DNA from: Diphasiastrum complanatum
Taxonomy: Eukaryota > Streptophyta > Lycopodiopsida > Lycopodiales > Lycopodiaceae
DNA: 64,000 nt
Reading direction: 5' to 3'
Assembly: GCA_029204225.1 (NCBI GenBank)
Contig: CM055093.1
Span: forward strand, 3,029,837-3,093,836
Shown here in pieces: positions 11,648 through 23,398 of this stretch (position 1 is the stretch's first letter; each line of letters starts with the position of its first letter). Made by a program: the position numbers and the translations under genes. A model generated the notes under the pieces. It was not told where the DNA came from and did not search any database. It saw nothing but the letters and a program-made list of their open reading frames with translations.

Positions 11648-12973
11648 TACGAGTTAATGGATTGAAATTGTGGATATTGCATTGAGCTCGGATCCAATAC
11701 AAACTTTCGTCAACCCACAAATCATAGTTTTTATTTTGGTTGATTCTGTGAGCGATAATATCAAGTGGAGAAACTGTAAATCATTTCATTGTTCCTCTTT
11801 TAGATAGCAAAGCGTTCTCGACAGGGAGAACAATATGTAGATGAAACTTAGAGATCTCTGCAAATATCAGCTGACAAATAAAAAAATCAAATGCTCTTCT
11901 TCTTTCATGGCATTTCTTCTTTCACCAATTAAAACAAGGGACACAATCTCATTTTCAAATTTGAAAAGTTAGTTAATGAGCGTCATAGGTTCTTGAAGTC
12001 GCAATTGCATGCGTCATAATAGTCTCATGTTAACTACACATTATTGGTAAGTTAAGCTAAACTGGACCTGAAAGTCCATTGGAGTTCCAAAATTCGGCGA
12101 TTTTTTTTGTCCTACGTGGCATTCCTTAGACGGCCCTTTTGGAGTTTGTAACTCTGGTAAATAATTCTCAATATATTAAATGAATTAAGAATTTAGATCA
12201 ATATGGTAAGAAGTCTAAATCTCTTTACTTTAGTGTTTTACTGGGAGCCTATGGATCTCACAGACATTCTCACAAAGTAAGTTATTTTATTTGTGGAGAA
12301 TTTAATTAATCTAGTGGATGGTATTCTACTACAGATTATGGTTTGCAGTTGCTTGAGTACAGGTTTTTGATTAGATCTTCAGTTATTATAGGGGATAGGC
12401 AAATCTATTAAGATGAATGATTTCTATTTTCTTGCATATGATGTTAGAAATAGGGGCATTTAACTCAAGAGTGTATCTAGGATACTCAGAATTGATTTTA
12501 ATCATTTTTTATCATAATGGATCTCCTAGAATTCTAGTTAAATGAATTATTATATCTTAGAATTGTGGATTCTAAGGATATTTGAACCTAGAAGCCGCTA
12601 CGAATTGGCTGCCAGAGATTGTGGATAATTTCAGACTATAATTGTTTACTTTTTTTAACTATAATCTTCTGAATTAGGTATTACTTCACTCAGTGTTTGA
12701 TGCAAGGATTTTACATGAAGGTGATGTTACTAACTTATAGAGAGTGAAGCCCAGATGGGAAATTTTGTCGCTTAGTGTATTTTTCAAACCTAAGTTGTAC
12801 TCCAGGGTAGAGATTAATGATTGAAGAATAGTTTATCTTTGAGTACTTGTTTCTTATGTAAGTTAGACTAAGAAAAATGATTCTTCTAAGTAAGTATTGA
12901 AAGTTAAAGAAATGGTTCCTATTTTTCTTTTCTGTTTTGAGGATATAACCAGTTCAAGGGGGAAAAAATATTA
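11648..12973. other. No gene; contains a scrap related to the foldback element
   Basis: Mostly AT-rich. Around 12090-12145 the pattern TTTTTGTCCTACGTGGCATT, followed by a GGCCCTTTTGG-type block, resembles 15430-15490 inside the foldback element. A purine tract (AAGGGGGAAAAAATATTA, 12956-12973) immediately precedes a TG and could be a polypurine tract. Confidence 0.45.
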
Positions 12974-13421
12974 TGTCCACATCCTGTCTATAGGATTCGG
13001 TATAGTGCTAGACTGGATACATGGTACTCCGGTATTCGAGTTTATTGGTTACGCCTCGTTATTTTGAACTAGACCATAAATGTAACTAGTAACCTTGTGA
13101 GGACCTAGTCACACATATTATGACGTGTGGAGCTATTGCATTGGTTAGGACAACTATTGGCATGGTGCAGATTATAAATAATATTATGACTTGTATGTAT
13201 GGGAGTACTATATGCTTGCATGGGCACATGCATAGGTAAAGTAGGGGCTATTTCCTCCTTGTTGTGAGATTTCATTGTCAATTTTTTCTCTTTACACTTG
13301 CATCCTATCTTATGGAAGGAGGGTGATGCTATTGGAGATTAATCAATAGCTTTTGCGTGGTCCATTGTCATTCCTTTGTGTGTGTCTTGTAAGTAGGATC
13401 TTGGAGATGCTTCTCTTTACA
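12974..13421 (+). mobile_element. Candidate LTR between a polypurine tract and a primer site
   Basis: The sequence starts TGTCCACATCC directly after a purine tract and ends CTTTACA. One spacer base and TGGTATTAGAGC (13423-13434) follow, close to the copia primer site. The TG...CA ends, the purine tract before and the primer site after all fit an LTR of about 448 bp. No second copy is in the window, so the call rests only on these boundary signals. Confidence 0.45.
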
Positions 13422-13434
13422 GTGGTATTAGAGC

Positions 13435-14541
13435 TAAGATCAATCAAATATTGGCTTTTTCCATAACAATATGGGTGATTGTTGATTTTGTTGGATTTAT
13501 ATCCTCTCCATCCCTATCTTTTTCTAATCTAGATCCATTCACTAATTGTTGTAAATATTTGTATAGTTGCACACTCTACAGAAATACACACGTTTTCTAA
13601 CAGTCTACAGAAATACAAAGGAATTTTTGATAGAGTCCTGATGACATGAAAGTGTTTGACCACCTCAGCTATTCGGCATTCGCCACATCGAACATTTCGT
13701 CGATTTTGACTTTCGACCACTTAGCCATTCTGCCACGTTGACTATATGCCACTTCAAACATTTTCTATTCGGCCATGACAACTATTCGGCAACCTTGTCT
13801 GTTTCAGGCTCATAACTGTTTCGAGCTCATAGCTAGTCATCTATCACTCTCAATCAAAAGGTGGATCAACTGTACTATCTTCACAATCGGGCATGATCTC
13901 CAACAAACTCGGATACTATTCAAAAGTGACTGACAACAACACATAGGGGATTAATCTAATTTTCAATGTACAAATTAACCATTCTTTTAATTAGCTAGCC
14001 ATTTGTACAAATACCCATCAACTTATCAGTTGTAGGGCTAATTGTTGAATCAGTTATTGAACATCCAGAGTGCAGTTGTTTCGTTCTTTTTGTCACTTAC
14101 TACAGAGTATTGTTTTAGAAAAAATATGACTATGTCTACATTCAGATTTTTATCATTTGCAACTAATGAATATTCGTTCTATAATTCGAGTCGTGTATGT
14201 TCTGATTGAATGCTTATTTTATTCATGTTCAGATTGATTCAAACCTGCAGATATATTATTCATAGATTAATTATTTGTGTGACTGATAGCATAAGTCGAA
14301 TTTGTTGTTCTAATCACCTAGACGCTTTACGCTTACGCACATAAAATCTAAATCTATAACTAAGTGAATTCATGCATGGCTATGGAATGGAGTCTTTCAA
14401 TCTAGTGACTTCGAAGCTGTGATCAAGTAAGATAGAATTTGATTCATTCAAATCCGGTTTGAATACGATATATGTAGTTGCATGCACCGAGGATTCCGCT
14501 CGTTTCTCTCATTGATACGACGTGAACTGCTTTCAAATCCA
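13435..14541. other. No gene recognised
   Basis: AT-rich sequence without motifs. It probably includes the LTR that belongs to the primer sites at 14542-14611, but its left end could not be found. Confidence 0.45.
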
Positions 14542-14611
14542 TGGTATCCGAGCTACAACATGGTATCAGAGCTATTTGTCTATTTATCTGATCACAACAT
14601 GATATCAGAGC
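14542..14611 (+). promoter_or_regulatory. Three copia primer-site-like motifs in tandem
   Basis: TGGTATCCGAGCT (14542), TGGTATCAGAGCT (14561) and TGATATCAGAGCT (14600) follow one another within 70 bp. The second is a perfect primer-site core and is preceded by CTACAACA, a plausible LTR end. The third is preceded by a similar ATCACAACA. A normal element has only one such site. Confidence 0.65.
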
Positions 14612-14680
14612 TTTAGCTTGATATGAAAGCATTTAGATATTATTATTAGAACATACATTATTAGAATAATAATGCTGATA

Positions 14681-15504
14681 TCATTAGAGAAAATTTGAGC
14701 ACAAAAGGGGCCTTTTAAAAAAATACATTTTATTTTTTTCTCAAAAGTTTCTTTTACATGATCCAATCAAAACACTCAAATTAAAAATCTACGTAACGTA
14801 GCTCCTTCAAATTGATTTTCTTTTCTTTTTAAAAGAATTGTAATTTTGCGTCGGGGGTAGCCCGTAAAGAAGCCATTTTATATGTAGTATAGTATGCAAC
14901 TTAGCAAAGAAAATAGTCTAACTTTTGAATGATAACTTGGATTGAGATGATTATGGTGCCATTAAAAAGCCCTCAATGAGAGCTTTTCAATGACATGCAA
15001 CATGACCCCAGTTCCAAGCTACGGTGAAGAAGTTATGGCCAATCAAAGATTTGGTCGGTCAACACTTGGTCAACCCAATATCTATTTCAAGCATAGTTGA
15101 CCAGTTTGACCAGGTGAAACTGGTCAACTACACTTGAAAGAGATATCAGATTGACCAAGTCAAACTGTTCAACTGTGCCTGAAAGAGATATCGGATTGAC
15201 CAAGTATTGACCGACCAAAATTTTGACTGGCCATAACTTCTTCATCGTAGCTCAGAACTGGGTGATCTTGAATGTCATTGAAAAGCTAATGGCACGTAAT
15301 CGTCTGAATCCGAGTTGTCGTTCAAAAGTTATGATTTTTTTCAGCCACAGACTATATACACATAATAGCTAACCATCAAAGATTGTGTGGGCAGGATTGC
15401 GGGCAGAAAAAGGTTTTATTGTAGTGTTTTACATTACCAAAAAATTGTCATCCTATGTGGCAATCCTTATAGGGCCCTTTCCAAGGCCAAATTTTCTCTA
15501 ATGA
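14681..15504. mobile_element. Foldback/MITE-like element with long inverted repeats
   Basis: The ends TCATTAGAGAAAATTTG (14681-14697) and CAAATTTTCTCTAATGA (15488-15504) are perfect inverted repeats. Inside, about 14904-15075 and 15180-15347 form a second, long imperfect inverted repeat: CTACGGTGAAGAAGTTATGG on the left matches the complement of CCATAACTTCTTCATCGTAG on the right. Around 15095-15140 there is a third, inner palindrome (TAGTTGACCAGTTT against AAACTGGTCAACTA). It has no coding capacity, so it would depend on a transposase elsewhere. The GAGAAAATT-type end resembles Mutator-like termini, but no clear target duplication was seen. Confidence 0.8.
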
Positions 15505-15571
15505 GTGTAGACTTCTTGCTATAATTTTTAGTCCTACAATCTACTATCTGCATACACTCACCCTGAAATTC

Positions 15572-15905
15572 TAGGTGGATTCACAACCACAATCTACTCT
15601 AATGGTAGACAAACTCGATGGTTCGAATTACCACTTGTGGAAATTCGAGATAAGAGTAGTATTGATGGTCAATCTACTTTGGAAAATAGTCGATGGAACT
15701 GAAGTAATTTCCAGTGTCGATGAGCAAGCCATTTTCAAGTGGAAGCATGGGGATGGCAAGGCTTTTGCCTTGATCACCCTTAACATCTCCGACACACAGA
15801 TTGGCCATATCAGACAAGCCCAATCCTTGAAAGAAGCTTAGGATATATTGAATACACTATACGATGTGAGAGATGTCACGAAATATATTTCAGCAGACAT
15901 CAAGT
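15572..15905 (+). pseudogene. Copia gag N-terminus (DUF4219/UBN2-like)
   Basis: The frame begins MDSQPQST and carries the conserved start of copia gag, KLDGSNYHLWKFEIR, then LWKIVDGTE and an AFALITLNISD segment. A stop occurs at the end of SLKEA, after which DILNTLYDVRD and YISADIK continue in the same frame, so one nonsense change interrupts it. It is cut off at about 15905 where minus-strand sequence of another type begins. It may belong to the element whose primer site lies at 14561, with the foldback element inserted between them. Confidence 0.85.
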
Positions 15906-15927
15906 ATTGCATTGTCTTTGAACATTA

Positions 15928-17840
15928 TCACATAATTAGAAACCTCATATACAAAAAGAATTTGGAAACGATTTCATGTATTGATATCATCGTTAATTGT
16001 TTTGCCATTTCCAAATCTTTTTGACACTCGAGTAATAATATGTCTTCTTTGGCTTTGGTGTATCTTCCGATAGGTAAACTGTCGAATGGTGACAACCTTA
16101 CAGGGAGTAAAGTCCCATCAAATAATTCTTGTACTAACTGGAAGTCTTCTTCAAAATTTCTCCTGAGTGCAATCTGTTCGAACAAAGTAGATGAGAATTG
16201 AATAAACTTACACTCTACAAATAAGTTTTGAACAAAAAATAATGTTTTAGCTACAAAAGTGTGTAGCTACTAGTAAGTATATGTGCAGAAGGCTTTATAA
16301 TCGAGGGATTTGACTCTGTCCTGTAGATTGTGTTTGATTTCTGCAAAATAACTTGAAAAATTTTGCTCCCAATTGGTGTATATACTATACAGCTATGGGT
16401 ATGCCATATTAATATTTAATAGAAGACCTGCGTCATCGAATTCCTCAATATTCGCACGACCTTCTGGTAAGTATAACTTGAACTCTGCATGCTACCTCCA
16501 AAATTTTCATTTCGAATCACTATGCTTCAAAAAATGGTACTCCTTTATTCAGATATACTCTAGAGCATACATGAAGGTTGAGCCTCTGTACAGTTCAACT
16601 GACCCGAATGGCGAAACTTTAAATTTAGCCTAGATTATGGCCCAACATAGACAACCCTTTTGTTCTATGCTAAGTTCGTCCCATAACCAGAGAAAATCTT
16701 CTTTGGCTACCAGTCCTCAAATGCCATGCATACGGAGCCTGGTAGCATCAAATAATCGACATGCCATTGCAATTAGATGTTAAGATGGTAGGGACTCCAC
16801 TTCCAGAATCATTTAGAAAAAACTTGAAAATGTTCTACACATACCTTTGACTGCTTTCTTTTCAGTCGTTTTGCCTTAGGCATCGTTTCAAAACGTCCTA
16901 ACTGTGGATGTCTGCAAAAAGCTTATGGTCTTCGAACTGCTGTTTTAGGTCTGCTACCTCATTCTGAAGGTCAGAGATCTTAATGTAGGCTTCAACATAC
17001 TATAGGTGATCAGCAACTCCCAAACATTTGTGAGTTGCCTGAAGTTGCTTCGCCAATTCTTCAATATTCTCTAGGGCCTGAAATATTCCTCATATGCATC
17101 TGGCCCAGAACAAATTGTTGTTTCAGCGAAAAGTTCCTTTAGCTCGGCGAGGTTTTCTTCGACTAACACTTTGTCGTTTTCGAGCAGAAGAAAAAATTCG
17201 ACTCAAAAATTCTCGAGCATCTGGTCCTGAAGAGACTGCAACTTCAAAGAATCAATCTACTGCATATCTATAAGGCAGATTCTGTCCTTATTCTTCTAGT
17301 AGTCTCGTTTTGTAAGATGGTCTGCAAAGTTGTCTAAGCCACTTTGCTCTGTTTTAGTAAGTATGCTGAAATGTTCGCACAGTCGTGAGATGTGTACTCC
17401 CATTGCAACAAACCTTTTGTGCTTTATCCAGCGTAGAAATGCTTTGTAGGCAATGGTTCCAAAGCAAACTGGCTGGCCTGCCAATGCATCCCAAGTATCC
17501 AAAATTCTGAGTTGAAATAGTGGCATCAACATCAGTGATAAACAGTACTTGATTGGAATACTTGCAGAAGAACTTCAATTGCACATTCTTCACCATCGTA
17601 ATTTTGTACCCTTTGCTTGGTACATAACAATTCAACAAAAAATATGTCGCTTCATCAATGGAGTCTTTGGACGTTGGGTTGGCTGCTCCATTGATTGGCA
17701 GTCCAAGAGCTTTAGAGAAAACCGCTTCAATAATTGTGAAAGTGTTACTACACAATGTTACTTTGAAGTTAGACTCAGCCACTGTTTGAATGGAATTCAC
17801 AAAATCAGTGCTGATCTCTTGTAGGACGATGGAACCATCT
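15928..17840 (-). pseudogene. Unidentified decayed gene with coiled-coil segments
   Basis: Minus-strand frames line up as one broken gene. The N-terminal part (about 17840-17540) contains ISTDFVNSIQTVAES and IIEAVFSKALGLPING. Next come a DEATYFLLNCYVPSKGYKI block and VCFGTIAYKAFLRWIKHKRF (about 17400-17470). An E/K/L-rich coiled-coil region follows (about 17280-16880, ENIEELAKQLQATHKCL, with stops), and finally the frame at 15928-16185. The ALGLP-type pattern is reminiscent of N-terminal gag-like proteins of some plant retroelements, but I cannot name the family. Several stops and frameshifts rule out function as it stands. Confidence 0.45.
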
Positions 17841-19250
17841 CTCTGACATGCTACCTTCAAGCCTTGCCTTTTGAGACACAAAATCTCTTAAGACTTTCAT
17901 GTATCTTTCCATAAAGAACATCCACCTAAAAAGTCACAGATGGTTAAAAATAAATGTTTTATTTAATGAGTTCATGTATCAATTGATTTAGTTTAAATAC
18001 ACATGCAAAACAAAATTTATGCACTTATACCTAGTGTGCACTGGACCAGCAATAGAAACTTTTTCAACCAAGTGCACCAATAAATGCACTCTCAAACACG
18101 CACACAATCTCCACCATATCTCATGTCTCTTGCGAAGATCGAGGTCACGAATTTCTTTTGAACACATCCATCTGCGACATATTCAATCCATTTTATGTCT
18201 ATTTGAATTTTCAGTCAATAAATATTAAATGAAAAAATGCACCAAGAACATGTAAATACCTGACAATTAGTGATAGTTTGTATATGGTCTCACAAATATC
18301 TTTTGACAAGCACCTACGATTGACAATGGATAGATGAATTGAATCATCTTTAGCCAATCATGAGATTTGAGACCTTGCAACTTTCCATCCACTATGAATG
18401 ATGACCGTAGAGAATGGGCAAAACCAGTTGGTGTTCTAATGTAATGAATAATGGAGCCAACATGGTTAAGCTCCTGAAACAAGGTACTTTTGGAACATGA
18501 TCTTCACCATCCTTTATTCAATATTCTTTTTTGGTGTTTGATTCTTTTAGATCGTGCCTTGCAACAATGGTATCTTTTTCACCATTCAAGTGTTTCCATA
18601 TAGATTCACCCACATTTTTAAATATTTGCATGGGATAAAGTAGGTGATCAATCAAAAGATTATTCCAATATTTCAAACGATGAAATATAGATAATCTTTT
18701 CAGACCATCGATTGGCTTTGCTTGAGATTCCCACCATAGTTTTCGCCAATCTTCCACAGACATCCTGTTTGGAGGCATCTCTCTCTCAACTCTTCCTCCA
18801 AAATCTCTTCTATGAGTGTCTCTGAATGGATGGACTCCATGCAAGTATTTACGATGACTTTCATAAACAATTTTTTTGAGACTACAAGAATATCTTCCCA
18901 CAAGATTTGGCCCGCACAAAAAACAAGCATTTTTTCCAGCAGTTTGAAAGCCTGACCAACAAATGGATATTATCAATCACTATTAAAAAAAGTATATGTC
19001 AAAGAATAATTCTAGCCATTGTAGTATATCGGCTTGATCTTCTGGGAGGATTCGACTGATGAACCGCTCCTGGGACTTGTTGCTGGGTAGCACCAACATC
19101 TAACTAGTTGTATGTAACTGTAATCAAACTTCTATGTACACAAGATAGACATTGTTTGAATGATTACCTGAGCATTCACTTAATCCTGAATAGTCATGCA
19201 TTGTCCACATTACAATGGCATGTAGTGTAAACTCCCTCTCATGTAAGGGG
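17841..19250 (-). pseudogene. CACTA (En/Spm) TNP2-type transposase pseudogene with introns
   Basis: Exon 1 (about 19250-19168) encodes EREFTLHAIVMWTMHDYSGL and ends at a CAG/GTAATC donor. A 216-bp intron ends at GGTCAG (18952). Exon 2 then encodes GKNACFLCG, HPFRDTHRRDFGG and the HRLKYWNNLLIDH...QIFKNVGESIW block, all characteristic of the TNP2 (Transposase_21) family. After a frame break at about 18520 it continues through GKLQGLKSHDWLKMIQ to about 18258. Further exons on the same strand encode VHLLVHLVEKVSIAGPVHTR (about 18100-18040) and, after an intron joined in phase, WMFFMERYMKVLRDFVSQ (about 17925-17870). CACTA terminal repeats were not found. Frame breaks make it a pseudogene. Confidence 0.85.
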
Positions 19251-22200
19251 TGCGAAATGTTGTTGAGAGTCAAGTGGTGCTCCGATACGAATGATGAGAA
19301 TCGTGAGAAGAAAATTCACAAAACATTTGTGACTCTCTTTCAAGATTCGGATGGAGTTCAGCTGCGTTCGCTAGGCACTGCCAGCTAAAACACTCCTACA
19401 ATCCTGCAGAAGGTAGTCAGTTATCACTGATCTATGTTCATAAAATTAATACAACATTCAACTTCATTTCAACCAAGGTGCGGAATTCAAAGGGAACAAG
19501 AAAAACTCAGACATACGAAGAATAAACAGCATAAATATTCGACATCCAAGATCAGACACAACCAAAAATAATAATCTATATTGATTTTCTCTGATTTCTT
19601 CAGGGCACTGCATGCGAATCCATGCAGTGCATTGGCGTGAGAGAAGCACGGCTCTCTCACGAGTAGTAGTCTCGCTTCACTAGTGAACAATTGGATCTTT
19701 TGATCCTAGACAGAATTATCTTCTCGCACTCAGGTGGAGCTTTTGTTTGTGTTTGTCACAACTAAGATCCATGTACATGAGAGGACACCCTTTGTGAAAG
19801 GCTTAAAGAATGAAAGTATGGCATTTTGAAAGAGAAGGTGTGAGAGATGCATATAAAAGGAGAGGCCTCTTTTTGCATTCACGTGGAAGGATGAAGGAGT
19901 GAGATGATGGGAGAGATTTTTGTTTTGTATGTTGAATGAGAGGATGTTACGTGAGAGAATGAACGTGGAGGGATGAGGCGAGAGGGAGGTTTTGTAGTTG
20001 CAAGAGGCAAAGATTATTCTTTTGAGGGTGTCACAGTCCCGGAGAGATGCAATATTCAGCGATATGAGCAGCAAACGCAATTTTGAGTTCTACATCAATG
20101 TACTAATGGCTATTGCACTTCACTGTGATTACATCCATATCAATTGATTCAACAACTGTGTTGAAACTCGCTGGACGTCTGAAGATCTTCTAGTTCATCT
20201 TAGTTCATCTGAGTGCTGGTCTATTGAAGCCAAGCCATATTTTTTTTTCAGAACGATGGCCCAAAGCATTCCAACCTATCGGTGTGTTGGTTCACTGATT
20301 TTCCTATAGGTATACTGAGTTGTGGCTCTCAGCTATCTCATACTGAGTTTGAGAAGAAGTTATCACACATTTAGGCCTACAATCTGAGCATTGGCTCTCA
20401 CCCCTTCACGATTATACTAGGTCATGTGGAACCGAAAATAACAAAATATGCATTCTACACACAAGATTGCAAGATATCACCAAGATAGTGCACGAATGAG
20501 TAGTAGAACCCAAAGAGGACCATGTATAATGATGAAATGAGAGAGAGAAGAGAGAAGATATGTCTCTCCATGAGTTACATCCTTTTATAGAGTGTCCAAA
20601 CCCTATTTGGCCACTTGGCTTTCCCTCCAAAATGTAAACCCTACTATTTTTGGGTCTAGATGCAATGTACCCAAAGTTCAAATTTGAATCTCTCTCAAAC
20701 TCGACTACCAACTTTCCCACTCTTTCAAAAAGTGTTTATTGAATGTATTTCAAACTAATATAACTTCAAAAGTTTATCTCTAAGTCTAAAATGAGTTTTG
20801 GCCTCTTATTGACAATTTACCAAAATGTGACTAAACTGGCCTAAACTAGTTGAAATCTCTCACAGTGCTTACAATTTTCTTAAGATGTCTATGAGTACTC
20901 AATCAACAATGTTAAGCCACACAAGATGAATCTAGTACACATACACCAAATAGAAATAGGACGTCATCACTTTGTTACTTATCGAGCAATGTGGGTGCCA
21001 GTTATACGCGCCACTTTGTTTGATAAGCGGTGGTATTTTGCCAACCGTCTAGGCAGTTCCAACGATGGATTTGACTATGCTGACCCCTAACCGAGCTGGT
21101 CTATTTCAACCACGCACGGTGACAACCCGCTCTTCTATTTCAAAGAGTTCGGGCCAGTGACTTAAGTACACACAAAACATCTCATTTCCAAATACAACAT
21201 CAAACTGAGTCTTATAACCTAAGCATAATGTGCGTAGAGATTCTAACCTTCGATAATGGTGAGCATACTATGAAGAAACACAACTAGCATGCTATCTAAT
21301 TTGATCATCATTAAGCAAGCCCATACCAAAGAAGAACGGAGTCAAGCCAAACTCGAGTTATACTATACTAGCAATGCGAGCACCATGTAAAACATGAGAT
21401 CAAGTCTCGTAACCCAACAATCACAAATGAATTGACTAGCAAAACCACACTTCAAGAACGTAAGAATTATACCTTGTGTGCGGAAAACCGGTTTGCCTTT
21501 AAGAGAGCCGCCAAGTCATGAGGCTTATTTGCCGTTCGTTTGGGTGGATGGAAGAGTTAATACCTTGTCAAATGAGCTAGACCTTAGCTAAATGTTGATC
21601 CTTTGTTGAGTGTGCTTGTTGTCATGATAAATAACATTGACTCTCGGGGTCTTAAGCAAAACCCTCTCGTGTAAGGCTCATCCTTTAAGCATGCTAGGAG
21701 GCGCTGCTGCTGATCCAGATCATTCGCCAGATTCGGGTCATCAGAACTCTGGGTGTAGAGAAGAGGTATGCGGGGGATATGAAAATATTCGATGGGTGGA
21801 AACGACCCTCAAATAGCATACATCTACAACTGCAGAGACCGAACGTTCTGCTCAATAGTGGAGTGTCATCACGAACACGTGTCCGGAAAGCGCAGGTTCA
21901 CATTGTAAGAGGCTCGCGATCAGGCGTCTATTGATTCTCATCTGCAGGTGCTCTTCTCTCCATTTCCACTCCTGATTAATCTGCCTTCTGGAGGTTCAAC
22001 GAACTTACACTGTGTATTGGAATGTAAGCATACGCCTTGTGGATGTGGCAGATGTAATAGCAGCGTCAAGCTCCATCCCTCAAGTTGCTTTTGAGGCAGT
22101 CAGGTCAATCACAATGTCAGGTGTTGTGGCTTGGAGTAGACAGTGCATCCACACAGGTAAGGAATTTGACTTATGGATCCAACGCAGATCTGATGTGGGC

Positions 22201-22478
22201 AGGTAACAGTATGAGAGATGCACTCCACAGTGGGTAACAACGGCCCAGTTAGCTGCAGCAGTGACAGAATCGATTCATTCTCAGTAGCTGATCTTTTGTT
22301 TTTCAAAGCAATCATTCTCTGATTCTTAGCATGCTAGATTGTGATTTAGTCACAAAATCTTGTACTAGATCTTGGGATTCAATCTAGAATTAATTTATGT
22401 GCTAAACAGAAAGATTAATAAGATCATTCACACTTAAGGATCATTCCCCACACGTGTGAGCTTGCTGGAATTTTATCA
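19251..22478. other. Long stretch without recognisable genes
   Basis: No transposase, gag or pol motifs and no long open frame on either strand. Short frames such as 19730-20080 and 20412-20720 (minus) are low-complexity or random. The last few hundred bases before 22479 probably belong to an LTR, because a copia primer site follows, but no partner LTR is present to set its start. Confidence 0.5.
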
Positions 22479-22491
22479 TGATATCAGAGCC
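22479..22491 (+). promoter_or_regulatory. Copia primer-binding site, one mismatch
   Basis: TGATATCAGAGCC directly follows GAATTTTATCA. It marks the end of a 5' LTR and could be the primer site of COP-2, whose zinc knuckle lies 0.9 kb downstream. However, the sequence to its left does not resemble the COP-2 3' LTR. Confidence 0.65.
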
Positions 22492-23398
22492 AAATTAAGC
22501 TTTGCATGCTATTATCTTTGTTTGTGCAAGAATTTGTGAGCCCAATTCATGCAAAAAAGCTGTTTATCACTTTTCTTTACCTTTTTCTTGAAAAGTGTTT
22601 GGATCAAAGAGGATAGAAACTAGATTCTCATATCAGAATTGACATGGTATGGATTTATGGGATCAGAATTGACATTGTATGGAATTCTGGAATTCTGCAC
22701 GTGTAAAAATCAGAGATTTTCAGACCTCTTTATTTCCTTCATAATTGGTCCAAAGATATTGATCTTATAGCTTGATGGAAAGCTTATGAAGTGTACTTTC
22801 CATTGCAATTGATCTCAAATCAATCTGATGTGTTTATTAAGAGTTTTAAGCTCTTAAAGAGGGTAGGGAGAGGTCCAAAATCCGAGTGACCACTTTTTGA
22901 TTTGATCCAATTTAACTTGATTCATAATCCATTGTTTTGAGTATTCAACACAAGAAACTGAAGATCAAGACAAAGTTTGGAGTTGTAAACACTTTTGAGC
23001 CTTCTTTAAATCATTAGTGTTTTTTTTTTTGTAGCATCTAACATGTGCCAAAAGTAGAATCAAAACTTGTCTATACTCCTCAATCCATTTTGAGGGATAT
23101 CTTGTTTTGTGGAATATTTGAGATCTATCTCAAATACATTGTGCAAGTTTTTCACATAGGATTTATAGCACAATCTTCAAAATTCCTATAGTAAAAGAGA
23201 GTGGCAACATCAAGTCTGTTTGGAACAAGCTCAAACATATAATTGTCCAATAACAAGAAGTCTTCACAATATGGCGCCTGTAGGAGGATATCTCTTAGAA
23301 CCAAGTGAAAGACTAAGTACCTCCAATATTCAATATGGAAGGTTAGGATGGAGTCAGTTCTTATACTCCAGGATGTTATGGACATAGTACTTGGTATT
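22492..23398 (+). other. Decayed leader/gag region
   Basis: This lies between the primer site and the zinc knuckle of COP-2, where gag is expected. No conserved gag motif is readable in any frame, so gag has decayed or been replaced. Confidence 0.4.
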
